64,000 bases of DNA from Acorus gramineus (Eukaryota; Streptophyta; Magnoliopsida; Acorales; Acoraceae). Below the pieces are notes generated by a model. It was not told where the DNA came from. It did no database searches and was given only the letters and a program-made list of their open reading frames with translations. Of this stretch, positions 12,302-21,681 are shown piece after piece (positions within the stretch are counted from its first letter, which is position 1; every line of letters begins with the position of its first letter). The stretch lies in NCBI GenBank assembly GCA_030737835.1, contig CM060849.1, positions 30,803,080 through 30,867,079 of the forward strand. The letters are read 5' to 3'. The position numbers and the translations under genes are program-made.

Positions 12302-12589
12302 TGCCCAAAAAAAAAGAGGAACGTCGAGTGTGATTATTTTGTTATGAAGTACACGAAGGACCTCATCGACGATCAAAGCATTCCTACTCAACAAAAGGTA
12401 AGGTCAATATTTATTCATGTACACATTGTTTTGGTTAATGTAATAAAATTTATCGACTAATAATATACTCGATACAGTTTAAAAAAATATTTACCTATAC
12501 CGAAGATCAAAAAAATGAACTATGGCTTGACTGGATCAGTGTAATTCATAAACAAATGTATTTGATGCTTACATAGTACGTTCAAATTT
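12302..12589 (+). pseudogene. C-terminus of a CACTA-borne Ulp1-like (C48) cysteine protease
   Basis: Two putative exons can be read. The first, ending at the donor AAAAG/GTAAGG near 12397, reads KKKRNVECDYFVMKYTKD, matching the VECGYYVMRYMK block around the catalytic cysteine of Ulp1-type proteases carried by plant CACTA and MULE elements. The second (about 12478-12589) reads FTYTEDQKNELWLDW and stops at TAG, resembling the usual tail. The Gly after Cys is replaced by Asp, and upstream His and Asp regions were not found, so this is a remnant. Confidence 0.55.
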
Positions 12590-12950
12590 TGAGGTATTAT
12601 AATCTACTTTTGGCTTCAACAACATTTTGTTCTTTTACTTAATTATTATTGAATCTCACAAGTCAATTATCTGATTTTCAGAAATTTTGTTTTATGTTAT
12701 CTATGCACTTGCTTCTTTTGACATTACATTATATTGTAAGGATCCATTTGATTTTGATAATTATGTTTGTCATTTCAGGTGGTTTTAAAACTATCTATTT
12801 TGCCGCTCGATCAGGTTAATCTCCTTTTGTATGTAGAATATTGCGATGCGAAGTGGAGATACCCCATTTTGATCGGTCAGAACTGTGAAACACTTATTAT
12901 TTGTGATATTTTAGTTTGCAGGTCTAAGCCCGGATGATCTTCCCAGAGCC

Positions 12951-13366
12951 AGAATAATCACTTGAGTAGGGAAAGGGAAGAAAAGAAAGCATGAGCGCAA
13001 CAAGTGATAAGTCTAAAGAAAAGCTCAAGAGAAGCAGTACTATCGCTCAGAACGGTTAAGCCTGGGGTTGTTGTACAAGACATCTAAAATCTGTTTGGTG
13101 ATTAAGACAAGCGACCACCCACTCGTTGTACTGGACAATCTATCTGAGGATTGTCGACTTCGACGATCCTTGGGAGAATTGTCCAGTACAATGAGTGGGT
13201 GGTCGCTTGTCTTAATCACCAAACAGATTTTAGATGTCTTGTACAACAACCCCAGGCTTAACCGTTCTGAGCGATAGTACTGCTTCTCTTGAGCTTTTCT
13301 TTAGACTTATCACTTGTTGCGCTCATGCTTTCTTTTCTTCCCTTTCCCTACTCAAGTGATTATTCT
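12951..13366. repeat. 416-bp near-perfect palindrome (207-bp arms)
   Basis: The left arm begins AGAATAATCACTTGAGTAGG and the right arm ends CCTACTCAAGTGATTATTCT. The arms meet with a 2-base spacer at 13158-13159. Mismatches cluster within about 25 bases of the centre, plus one further out. The centre reads ATTGTCGACTTCGACGATCC, the same motif as the LTR minisatellites of this retrotransposon. The right arm directly abuts the broken end of gag: the gag frame reads into it and stops after about ten codons. Confidence 0.93.
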
Positions 13367-15730
13367 ACCAGTCACTGATGCTTCTGGTTCTTGAATTGTG
13401 CTTGCCAATGTGGACTGCTCAGATGGTTCTTGCTCAAGGGCATCTTCACCAAATGCCAGTTCTTCCGGCTCTTCCATGAGCTCGTCTTCAGATACTTCCC
13501 CCTCAGGGTCTTCTTCTGGCACCTCTTTCTCGGGGTCTTCTTCTGGCTCCTCCTCCTCAGGGTCTTCTTCTGGCTCCTCCTCCTCAGGGTCCTCTTCTGG
13601 TTCCTCCTCCTCAGGGTCCTCTTCTGGTTCCTCCTCCTCCGGGTCCTCTTCTGGTTCCTCCTCCTCAGAGTCCTCTTCTGGTTCCGCCTCCTCAGGGTCC
13701 TCTTCTGGTTCCTCCTCCTCAGGGCCTTCTTCTGGTTCCTCCTCAGGGTCCTCTTCTGGTTCCTCCTCTTCGGGGTCCTCTTCTGGTTCCTCCTCCTCCG
13801 GGTCCTCTTCTGGTTCTTCCTCCTCTTCTGGCTCGTCTTCTTCCATGGGTTCCTCTTCGGATTCGGATCTACCACTATCAGGTGTTGCCGGTGGGGTGAC
13901 AAGGTTGGCCCAAAGGTGTGATGAGGAGTTGGACTGGTTGGGGGATGGAGGGTCGGTCCCAATGAAGTTGACAACTGGACCAGATGAAGTAGACGGTTGA
14001 GTATGGGAAGGAAGTGGGTCAATATGAATGCCAAGAGGTGCGGATGAAGTGGAGGATTGAACAGGGTGGGCCGAGCGGGACCTGGTGATGATATTTCGCA
14101 ATAGTGCCCAATCAATACGATCTTGTTCATGAAGATCATAAACAAAATCTCGAAACGTGTAGCAACAACAGATGTCATGACCATGCATTCGGTGGTATGG
14201 GCAGTAGCGTGAACTATCGACACCAGGGGGTGAGGGTCTCTCGGGTGGCAAGGTGATGCTATTGGATTCCATCAGTGCCATAAAAATGTCGGGCAAGGAC
14301 TCTGGCAGTGGCAGGTAAGTATCACGTTTGCCCATCCGTCGAGCCTGGTAAGATGTGGGTGGAGGAACAGCTGTGTATTGTCTTTCGGGGATTGGTCGGG
14401 GAGTTATTTGATTGGGTTGCAAGGCTCGAACGGGTTGGGCTTGGGGAGCTGAGTGGTGATACTGAAATTGTTGGCGGAGAGGTGGGTGGTGGGTTGGGAA
14501 TGAGGAAATTGGTGTGGGGCGTGTTGGATGGTGCACCAGCGTCTGTTGAGGAGCAATCCCTTGATAACGGGTTACTGGTCGAGGTGGAGTATACCTAGAT
14601 GGTCCAGGTGCATACGGCCTTGTTACCGGTCCTCGACCAGAAGCTGGTGATCCATTTGGGTAGAACGCTGAGATTTGTGGGGTGACCCCTTCTACCGTGG
14701 AGGATGGAACATGGTTTTTCTTGAAGGGAGGGCGCTGGTTGCCAGTTGGTGAAGCAGTGGTAGTGCCGGCACAACGCTGAATGCGGTTGTGGCGATCAAT
14801 CAGCATTTCGTAAGTAGAGCAATCACCATAGGCGAGATTCATTCGCAACTCTGGAGTGAGATTTTGCAGCATCATGTCTATTTCCTGGCTTTCTGTCAAT
14901 TGCAATCCCGTCCTGTGCACCAACATGCGCCAACGTGCCACAAAAGATTCAAACTCTTCACGCGGCCTCATCTTCTCTGCTGTAAGGTCTGATAGGGATG
15001 GAATGCGCATTCTCTGATACCCATAACGCCGGAGAAACCTCTCGCTCACAGCAGAAAAATCATGGAGGCATTCGACCGGGAGGGTCGCATACCATTGAAC
15101 TGCCTCTCCTTCAAGAGATTTCTGGAAAAGGAATACCAAAAGTGACTCATCTCCCAAGAATGGACGTGAGTCCATATAAAAAGCAGTCAAATGAGCATCT
15201 GGATCTCCTCGACCATTATATCTGCGGTACTTGGGGATTTTAAGTTCCGGTGGGAGAGCAATGGGGGGAATTTGGCGTAAATTGGACTGGTGGGAGGTTT
15301 GGAGCAAGGTCGGGTTGAGTTCTGACACTATCCTTCGGACAGTGTCATCCAAGGTTTCAATAGGTTGGGGGTGGGGTTGGACTCTCGGCTGTGGTGGAGG
15401 AGGAGGGGGTTGAAGAGTAGTGGGATTTGGATTCCGGGAGGCTGAGTGCAATCGGTTGAGGTGGTCGAAGGCATTCATCATTTCATCAATTGAGTGATAT
15501 CCCATGGCCTCCATTCTTTCCTCGAGTCTCCTCCAGGCTGGTCTTTCTGAGGTCTCAGTGGTTTCCTGGTTGCGCGTGGCTTGCCCATGGGGCATACCGG
15601 CATCGGGAAACACTTGGTTCTCATAAAAATCATATCCCATGTCTACCCTTGAACCCTCAGGTCTAGGGAAGGGATCCATGTGTGTGTTTCGGGGTGCGTG
15701 GCAAGCGATATAGAAATGGAAAGCACACAA
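13352..15730 (-). CDS. Retrotransposon gag polyprotein (Tat-type), 3' end rearranged
   Basis: The 792-codon open frame probably starts in practice at Met18 (15679). It contains a coiled N-terminal segment and a retrotransposon-gag capsid domain (about residues 160-330, with GDPDAHLTAFYMDSRPFLGD and a FLRRYGYQRMR-type block). A Pro-rich linker follows, then a CCHC-like knuckle (CPYHRMHGHDICC, near residue 515) of the style seen in Tat/Ogre gags. The C-terminus is a highly acidic repeat of Glu/Pro/Asp 9-mers. After EASVTG the frame runs into the palindrome arm and stops; the homologous gag tail at 17616-17730 instead continues from EAS into the protease. The true 3' continuation is therefore lost at this copy. 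It encodes the particle-forming protein. Confidence 0.85.
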   Translation of the reverse strand: MCAFHFYIACHAPRNTHMDPFPRPEGSRVDMGYDFYENQVFPDAGMPHGQATRNQETTETSERPAWRRLEERMEAMGYHSIDEMMNAFDHLNRLHSASRNPNPTTLQPPPPPPQPRVQPHPQPIETLDDTVRRIVSELNPTLLQTSHQSNLRQIPPIALPPELKIPKYRRYNGRGDPDAHLTAFYMDSRPFLGDESLLVFLFQKSLEGEAVQWYATLPVECLHDFSAVSERFLRRYGYQRMRIPSLSDLTAEKMRPREEFESFVARWRMLVHRTGLQLTESQEIDMMLQNLTPELRMNLAYGDCSTYEMLIDRHNRIQRCAGTTTASPTGNQRPPFKKNHVPSSTVEGVTPQISAFYPNGSPASGRGPVTRPYAPGPSRYTPPRPVTRYQGIAPQQTLVHHPTRPTPISSFPTHHPPLRQQFQYHHSAPQAQPVRALQPNQITPRPIPERQYTAVPPPTSYQARRMGKRDTYLPLPESLPDIFMALMESNSITLPPERPSPPGVDSSRYCPYHRMHGHDICCCYTFRDFVYDLHEQDRIDWALLRNIITRSRSAHPVQSSTSSAPLGIHIDPLPSHTQPSTSSGPVVNFIGTDPPSPNQSNSSSHLWANLVTPPATPDSGRSESEEEPMEEDEPEEEEEPEEDPEEEEPEEDPEEEEPEEDPEEEPEEGPEEEEPEEDPEEAEPEEDSEEEEPEEDPEEEEPEEDPEEEEPEEDPEEEEPEEDPEEEEPEEDPEKEVPEEDPEGEVSEDELMEEPEELAFGEDALEQEPSEQSTLASTIQEPEASVTGRIIT
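13500..13840 (-). repeat. Coding minisatellite (about 27-bp unit) in gag
   Basis: About 13 units encode variants of EEEEPEEDP. On the plus strand the same DNA gives a Ser/Gly-rich open frame (13398-14000), which is a shadow. Units differ slightly (EEAEPEEDS, EKEVPEEDP), so the array has drifted. Confidence 0.9.
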
Positions 15731-15894
15731 TTCAACAACTTAACAGATCAAGCAATTTCCACAATTTAATAAAGCATGAAACTTCAGAAATCAGATAATA
15801 ATGGGGATGTTGATAGCTCCTGGTCAGAACATCTAACTGTGCGAGCAAGGGCTGGACATCGAAGATTCTAGAATTTTGAAATAGAGAGAGAGCA

Positions 15895-15938
<44 letters not shown>

Positions 15939-16555
15939 ACTGAAGGAAATCTTGGAAAAAGAGTTAGTGAAGGAAAGAGAAATTTGGTACTAGAGATTTT
16001 GAAATTTTTTTTTTTGGAAAAGCAAGTAAAGGAGAATTTTTTTTTAATCAGAAGAAAAGGGAAGGAAAATTTTGAGGAAAACAGAAAATAGGAACTGAAG
16101 TTCAAAATAGTGCAAATAAAAAGTAAGAAATTTTTTTTTTTTTGTTTTTTTTTTGTTTTTGCAAAAAAAATAGGAAAGCAGAAAGACAGTAAATTTTGGC
16201 AGACAGTGCAATAAAAAAAGGGGATTTCTTTTGCAAAAATAGGAAATCAGAACTACAATAATTTTTTTTTTTTTGGAACAGGAAGGCAAGAAATTTTGAT
16301 TGATAAATGAGTAGCTAGAATCAGACGAAAGCAAGAAAGAAACAGAAACTTCGACAACCACCTAGGGGGTTTGTCCAGGAGTTAACACAGTACAAATATT
16401 CGGTAACATACAACAACCACCATCATGCATTCATGAAATAGATTAGACTCAGTCTTATTGATGTCTAGTGAAAGTCGCAGGAATTCTTTTCAAACTAGCA
16501 CTACTCTCTGCCTAGGGGTTTTAGAGGACCAACCTGATTGAGCTTTTCATGAAGA
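15731..16555 (-). other. Tat leader (5' untranslated) region with poly-T/poly-A tracts
   Basis: The segment between the primer-binding site and gag is pure-T rich on the plus strand (15898-15933 alone is about 36 T, with further tracts near 16000, 16130 and 16265). Between tracts, GGAAAAGCAAG- and GAAATTTTG-like words recur. No gene is present. A similar poly-A rich repeated stretch occurs at 20595-20920. Confidence 0.6.
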
Positions 16556-16575
16556 GAGTCCCACCATGATCGCCA
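16556..16575 (-). other. Primer-binding site of the Tat element
   Basis: On the minus strand TGGCGATCATGGTGGGACTC begins three bases after the LTR terminus (ACCGACA). The TGG start matches the complement of a tRNA CCA end. I did not identify the tRNA. Confidence 0.6.
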
Positions 16576-16963
16576 GACTGTCGGTGTTGGATTTTTGACG
16601 CGGGGTTGGTCGTGAATCCGGGTTCCTTCAAGTTTGGTTCCGTCACGCACACGGCGCTTCGAATCACCACTTGATGGATCGTCCAAGGTTGCCCGACCGC
16701 TTCCAGGGACGTTGGTGTGATCGCCACTTGCTTTTCCTCAAAAGCAAGAAAAGAAGATTTCTTCTGTTATTACTCGCCTTCAACGAGGGATGCGGGTTCT
16801 CCTCTCAAGGATCACGGCCGGCCGTGCCTTGAGGTGTTTAAGCTCAGATTGATCCTGCAAACCCAAAGAGAGAGAAAGATACTTTTTTTTTTTGTGCAAG
16901 GTTGGCAAATGGGATAAAAAAGGTGTTCTTTCTGGTCAATAGACTGGAGGTTGATGAACCAGA

Positions 16964-17216
16964 AGGGATTGTTGGTCTCAACGAGCCATAGGGGAGTTGT
17001 CGATATTGACAAACTATGGGTGGATTGTCGGGTTCGACGAACTATGATTGGATTGTCGAGTTCGACGAGTTAAAGGGGGGTTGTCGGGTTCGACGAACTA
17101 TGGGTGGATTGTCGGGTTCGACGGGTTAAAAGGGGGGTTGTCGGGTTTGACGAGTTAAAGGGGATTGTCGGGTTTGACGAGTTAAAGGAGGGTTGTCGGG
17201 TTTGACGAGTTAGAGA
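16964..17216. repeat. LTR minisatellite A, GATTGTCGGGTTCGACGA-type units
   Basis: Nine or so units of 25-29 bp, each with TTGTCGGGTTCGACGA followed by ACTATGGGTG or GTTAAAGGG. Units degenerate toward the left. The repeats are tandem without unique spacers. Confidence 0.88.
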
Positions 17217-17255
17217 ATGCCCAGGTTTAAATGCCGTAGCCCTAATGAAAATCCT

Positions 17256-17615
17256 AAAAATGTACCGAAATGCTATTGACATATGCAATAAAAATGCTTA
17301 TAGATGCCCAAAATCTAAAGATGTGCCAAAAATTTGTTTTGAGAATTATGCAATAGAATGCCCAAAAGGTGCTCAAAACATAGAGAGAGTGCAGAAAAAT
17401 CAGAACATCCATTGATATATGTGATATAACACCCAAAACGACCAAAGTATATGCAAGACCCACTCAAGATATATGCAATAAAAGGCCCAAAGATGCCCAA
17501 ATGCAAAGAAAGCACAGAAAACCAGGACACCAATTGATATATGCAATATAACACCCAAAAAATGCCCAAAATATGAAAATGTGTCCAAAATCTGCTTGAG
17601 ATATGTGCAATCTGA
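17256..17615. repeat. Direct repeat, left copy (pairs with 21151-21507)
   Basis: From ATGTACCGAAATGCTATTGA to GAGATATGTGCAA the segment is nearly identical to 21151-21507. The two copies flank the inverted gag-tail/protease segment exactly. Confidence 0.9.
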
Positions 17616-18242
17616 AGACGAGCTCATGGAAGAGCCGGAAGAACTGGCATTTGGTGAAGGTGCCCTTGAGCAAGAACCATCTGACCAGTCCACATTGGCA
17701 AGCACAATTCAAGAACCAGAAGCATCAACAGAACTGTTGATGGCCCGGTGGGACCGCCACCTATTGTGTTCCTCGAGAGCGAGCTCGCCCCACCAGCCAT
17801 GCGTAATCGCCCTCTTCGTATCATGGTGGAGATAGCAGGGATCCCCTTCAGATATACATATATCGACACCGGGGCAGGAGGAAACATCATGGCATATGGA
17901 GTTTATTGCTCATTTGAAGATGTGGAGGAGCGTCCTGAACTTGAGCCCTCTAATGAGTTCATAGAAGCATATGACGGCACCAGACGACCGGTGGTCGAAA
18001 CAGTTACGATTCCTTTGATGGTAGGCCCGTTGCACACTGAGGTATATTTTCATGTCGTAAAGCTCGAGGGGGGTGTCCACAACATAATTCTCGGGAGGGC
18101 GTGGCTCAATAATGCCAGAGCAGTTCCATCCACTCGTCATCAATGCCTTCGGTTTCCACTATGGGGAAAGATTGTCTCCGTATGGGGGGAAAACATCCTT
18201 TGGGGGGGACCGAATGAACCAATTGGACTGTTAATGCGTTAA
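17616..18242 (+). pseudogene. Gag tail and first retropepsin-like domain (Tat polyprotein, frameshifted)
   Basis: The segment starts with the gag tail (EDELMEEPEELAFGEG) in one frame. It shifts near 17740 to the frame of GPPPIVFLESELAP and the protease YIDTGAGGNIMAYG (DTGAG at 17865-17879). The hallmark order follows: EAYDGT, an LMVGPL strand, IILGRAWLNNA and STRHQCLRF. Retropepsin acts as a dimer to process gag-pol, with the Asp of DTG catalytic. The strand is opposite to gag and pol of the same element. This is domain 1 of three. Confidence 0.7.
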
Positions 18243-18271
18243 CCATTGGCTCAGAAGGGGAGATAGAAAGG

Positions 18272-19288
18272 GTGATGAAAGAAGAGTCGAAAGAAGAAAT
18301 ACGAGAGGAGGAGCTTGAAGAAGACTCCTTGAATTTTGAGCCATCTGGCTCCCCAACATCAACAGAAGACTCATCAGAGGAGCATGACACGATCACTTGC
18401 TTGACATGTTCCCCTTCCATCACATTCGCTCCTCATGAGCTCGCCGAGCCTAGCATACGCACATGCCCCCTTGTGATCAAAGTAGCCATTGCCGGTAAAA
18501 TTCTCCGAAATGTCCTCGTGGACACAGGCGCTGGAGTAGACATCATGACCCATTCCACCTACTGCAAGCTTCGGCGTGGGCTCCCCAAGCTCCAACCATC
18601 AGAAACCCTTCTCCACGCATATGACAGCTCAAGCCAATCTTCATGCGGGAGGATCTCTTGTGTTCTAAAGGTGGGGCCAGTATGTACCTCTATAGACTGC
18701 GAGGTCGTCAAGATCGAGTCGCCTCATTCCATGATCCTTGGGAGGCCCTGGCTTGACAATGTCGAAGGTGTCTCTTCTACGCGTCATCAATGCTTGCGTT
18801 TTCCAAGCAATGGGGACATCATCTCGGTATGGGGGGAGGCACGCCGCCATGACTGGTCAAGGTTCTTCAACTGTCAAATGTGCGAGCTAAATACTGGGCC
18901 AAAGAACTGTGTATATCAGCCTCAAGACGATCCTCCACCCCAGATCATACCAGGTGGCATCATCCGTCCAGCTTCTAGAAGTCCGGTTCCCTCCACGAAC
19001 CCACCACCAATCCGGAGTCCCATCCGAGCTAGCAGCCTCAGCCCCATCCGGCCACTTTTGTCCTCCTGGCATCATTGTCCCAATACTGCAGTTCTCCACA
19101 CCACCAGGACAGGACGCATCTTCAACAATATGCCCTCTCAAGTTCTCCAACAGACCAATTCAGAAGCAGAAGTGGAAGAAGGGAGAGCTGGTGATAAGGT
19201 GGACTTGCTTGAACAATTACGCAAATTCCCAGCCAAAATATCAATATTGGAGCTGATCGAGACTTCAGAACACCATAGGAGGCGATAA
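18272..19288 (+). pseudogene. Second retropepsin-like domain of the Tat polyprotein
   Basis: A 338-codon open frame, in a different frame from its neighbours. An acidic N-terminus precedes NVLVDTGAGVDIM (DTGAG at 18521-18535), HAYDSSSQ, VLKVGP, MILGRPWLDNV and STRHQCLRFPS. A Pro/Ser-rich linker follows. It has the complete order of motifs of domain 1 but is clearly diverged from it, so this is not a recent copy. Confidence 0.7.
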
Positions 19289-19296
19289 GGGCTTTC

Positions 19297-19728
19297 TTGG
19301 AAAAGGTCAAGGTGGACCGCCACATTTCTGCCTTTAATGTGCCAGCTGCGCTAGTTTCTGAAGGATTGGGCCCTGTGATCTCATTCTGGCCCAAGGAAGT
19401 CATCGAAGATCCCCTCACCAACATTTCGGCACTTTGCATTACCGCCTTGGTGGAGAAAACGCTGGTTAATCAAATCCTTGTTGATACTGGTGCGGGTGTC
19501 AACCTCATGTCCCTCCAGACATTCCAGCACGTCAATGGTGATATCACTTCACTAGCGGAGTCCGATATGCGAATTTTTGCCTATGACAGGAGTGCTCGAC
19601 ATGTGGTGGGCTTCCGTTCATTTAGCTTGGAGATCGGTCCCCTCAAGACCACGTTTGAAGCCTATGTTCTGGAGATGGATTCTGATTACAACATGATCTT
19701 AGGAAGAAAATGGTTGGCAACAATCTGA
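19297..19728 (+). pseudogene. Third retropepsin-like domain of the Tat polyprotein
   Basis: This frame contains QILVDTGAGVNLMSL (DTGAG at 19483-19497), IFAYDRSARH, LEIGPLK and NMILGRKWLATI. The expected HQCLKF block follows in the next frame at about 19740-19760 (start of the G-patch open frame), so a frameshift splits the domain from its tail. A spacer with VPAALVSEGLGPVISFWP precedes it. Confidence 0.7.
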
Positions 19729-20444
19729 GGTTTTCTTCCCTACTCCATCAATGCCTCAAATTTCTTGTTGGAGAACAAATCATCAAAATAGGTGGGGATG
19801 CAGTTAGAGGCATCCGGTATGAAGTAGAAGAAGCGGAGGATATCACAACAGTGAAAAGCCCTTCCAGGAGAGAAGGGAAGCAGCCAATTGTGCACATATC
19901 AGAGTTTCCACCCGATTGGGCACGTAATGGGGCACTACAAGTAAGCACTTTGGGCAAAGGTAAAGCACACGCATCAACTGACAGTAATCCAGGATGGCGG
20001 CTCATGGAACAGATGGGTTATCATCGAGGTCAAGGTTTGGGGCGGTACAATCAAGGCACCACAGACATCATTCACAACTTCATATGGCTGGACCACATGG
20101 GCATCGGATCACTCACAGTTTATGATGTCTATGATTGGGGACCATTCTATGACATTACGGATTGGAGCGTGAAAGAACATTTTATCCGTAGCACTGGATC
20201 AGAACAGCCCGCATCCAGTCAACTGACTCCCATTGAGAGCCAATCAGGATCCTCCTCTTCAGTTCCACCAGAGGAAGACATTGATTCTCTGATTGAGACT
20301 CTTGACCAGTTATTTTCTGAATCACATGAACAATTGCCCGGCAATTCTCATAAATTGCCAAAATACTATGTTGAAGACCCGGATTCTGCTGATGAGATGC
20401 CCCATTCATGCAGTTCAGGAGCATTGGGGAGCAAGACTCTCTAG
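19710..20444 (+). pseudogene. G-patch-containing region downstream of the protease domains
   Basis: After the protease tail (HQCLKFLVGEQIIKIGGD) the frame contains NPGWRLMEQMGYHRGQGLGR followed by YNQGTTDII. That is the G-patch signature (GW-x-L-M-x-x-MGY-x-x-GxGLG-x-x-x-QG). G-patches bind RNA or RNA helicases, are known after the protease of some retroviruses, and occur in plant Tat/Ogre-like polyproteins. It then becomes Ser/Glu-rich and ends at 20444. Just downstream, CATTCAG/GTAAGTACTC (20522) looks like a splice donor; Ogre elements carry an intron between protease and RT, so this could be that donor. Confidence 0.7.
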
Positions 20445-20589
20445 GGTGATTGGATTGAACTCAGCCCTCAACCTTGCGAAAGGATGATCTTATTTTCTCT
20501 ATTCTTGAGGGCGCCATTCAGGTAAGTACTCTCTTCCCATATCTAAGGTTCATTTATTTCCTGTCTTTCGTTGTATATAGATTCTGCGC

Positions 20590-20743
20590 ACTAATATTAA
20601 AAAAAAAAAAAAATTTCAATTTCTGCTTATCCATAAAATTTTCTTGCTTTATTTCTTCTCTGCTTACTAAAAAAAAAAAAAAAAAAAAAATGTTAATTTC
20701 TGCTTGTACATAAAATTCCTTGCTTTATTTCTTCTTTGCTTGC

Positions 20744-20783
<40 letters not shown>

Positions 20784-20920
20784 CAATTTCTGCTTATACT
20801 TCTTGCTCTGCTTGCTATATATATATAAAAAAAAAGGGGGGGGGGGTTAATTTCTGCTTGTACATAAAATTTCCTTGCTTCATTTCTTGCTTTGCTTGCT
20901 AAAAAAAAAAAAAAAAAAAA
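20590..20920. repeat. Tandem repeats punctuated by poly-A tracts
   Basis: Units of roughly 70-90 bp contain TTCTGCTTGTACATAAAAT, CCTTGCTTTATTTCTTC and TTTGCTTGCT, each followed by 14-34 A residues. One tract is GGGGGGGGGG after A. The array lies where the Ogre-type intron would be. Confidence 0.8.
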
Positions 20921-21150
20921 TACAAAACTCAATTTTAAGGGAGGGGTGGGATCTAAAAATGGACAATGTAGAACAACCTAAGACATTAGGTTCCCTGTTT
21001 GAGATAAAGGATGACGCTTTGGTGGTCTGGCACCCCTCGCTTTTTAATTCTGATCTTCTAGACAAACTGCGGAGTTTGGTCGACCCTCCTAAGGCGTCAA
21101 TGCCCCATGTGTCTCAAGGACCTGGAAAGGCTTCACGATTTCAAATCCCT
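20921..21150 (+). other. Unrecognised open segment between poly-A array and LTR copy
   Basis: A frame reads MDNVEQPKTLGSLFEIKDD, then ALVVWHPSLFNSDLLDKL and continues to the duplicated LTR piece at 21151. It could be retrotransposon coding sequence 3' of the intron or captured host sequence. I do not recognise it. Confidence 0.35.
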
Positions 21151-21507
21151 ATGTACCGAAATGCTACTGACATATGCAATAAAAATGCTTATAGATGCCC
21201 AAAATCTAAAGATGTGCCAAAAATTTGATTTGAGAATTATGCAATAGAATGCCCAAAAGGTGCTCAAAACATAGGGACAGTGCAGCAAAATCAGAACATC
21301 CATTGATATATGTGATATAACACCCAAAACGACCAAAGTATATGCAAGACCCACTCAAGATATATGCAATAAAAGGCCCAAAGATGCCCAAATGCAAAGA
21401 AAGCACAGAAAACCAGGACACCAATTGATATATGTAATATAACACCCAAAAAAATGCCCAAAATATGAAAATGTGTCCAAAATCTGCTTGAGATATGTGC
21501 AACAAAA
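21151..21507. repeat. Direct repeat, right copy (pairs with 17256-17615)
   Basis: Starts ATGTACCGAAATGCTACTGA and ends GAGATATGTGCAA, differing from the left copy at only a handful of positions. Beyond it the LTR continues (CAAAATGTTCAAAGATGC), whereas the left copy is followed by coding sequence. Confidence 0.9.
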
Positions 21508-21681
21508 TGTTCAAAGATGCTCATAAAGCAGAACTATACAAATCCAAACCATGTATATGCTTATTTAGATATATATATGTACATATATATGTGAGGGATT
21601 GGACATACCTACGCGGGCTTTAAACGTGGCTTGACTACTGATCGCATCGTAAGTAGATTGCCCAACCTGACGGTCTGCTTA

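Larger units (their letters stand above)
16579..17615 (-). repeat. Tat LTR, 3' part (minus sense), interrupted
   Basis: The plus strand starts TGTCGGTGTTGGATTTTTGA next to the primer-binding site, fixing the LTR terminus. The LTR continues to 17615, where it is joined abruptly to gag-tail coding sequence (TCTGAAGACGAG) in the opposite orientation. The rest of the LTR continues at 21508-23005. It includes a minisatellite (16964-17216) and the duplicated segment 17256-17615. Confidence 0.7.

Noticed and set aside
12849-12853. CGAAG as a proven target duplication of the Tat element
   Set aside because: Only five bases, and the sequence after it does not resemble the LTR start inferred at 23005; kept as a possibility, not a boundary.
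13040-13277. Two near-identical 69-codon open frames on opposite strands
   Set aside because: They are the two arms of the palindrome read in each direction, not genes.
13398-14000. 200-codon Ser/Gly-rich open frame on the plus strand
   Set aside because: It is the complement of the Glu-rich gag minisatellite; no start context or family.
16964-17216. CRISPR-like periodic array (also 21682-21940)
   Set aside because: Units are contiguous tandem repeats that drift together, with no unique spacers, inside a retrotransposon LTR of a plant genome.
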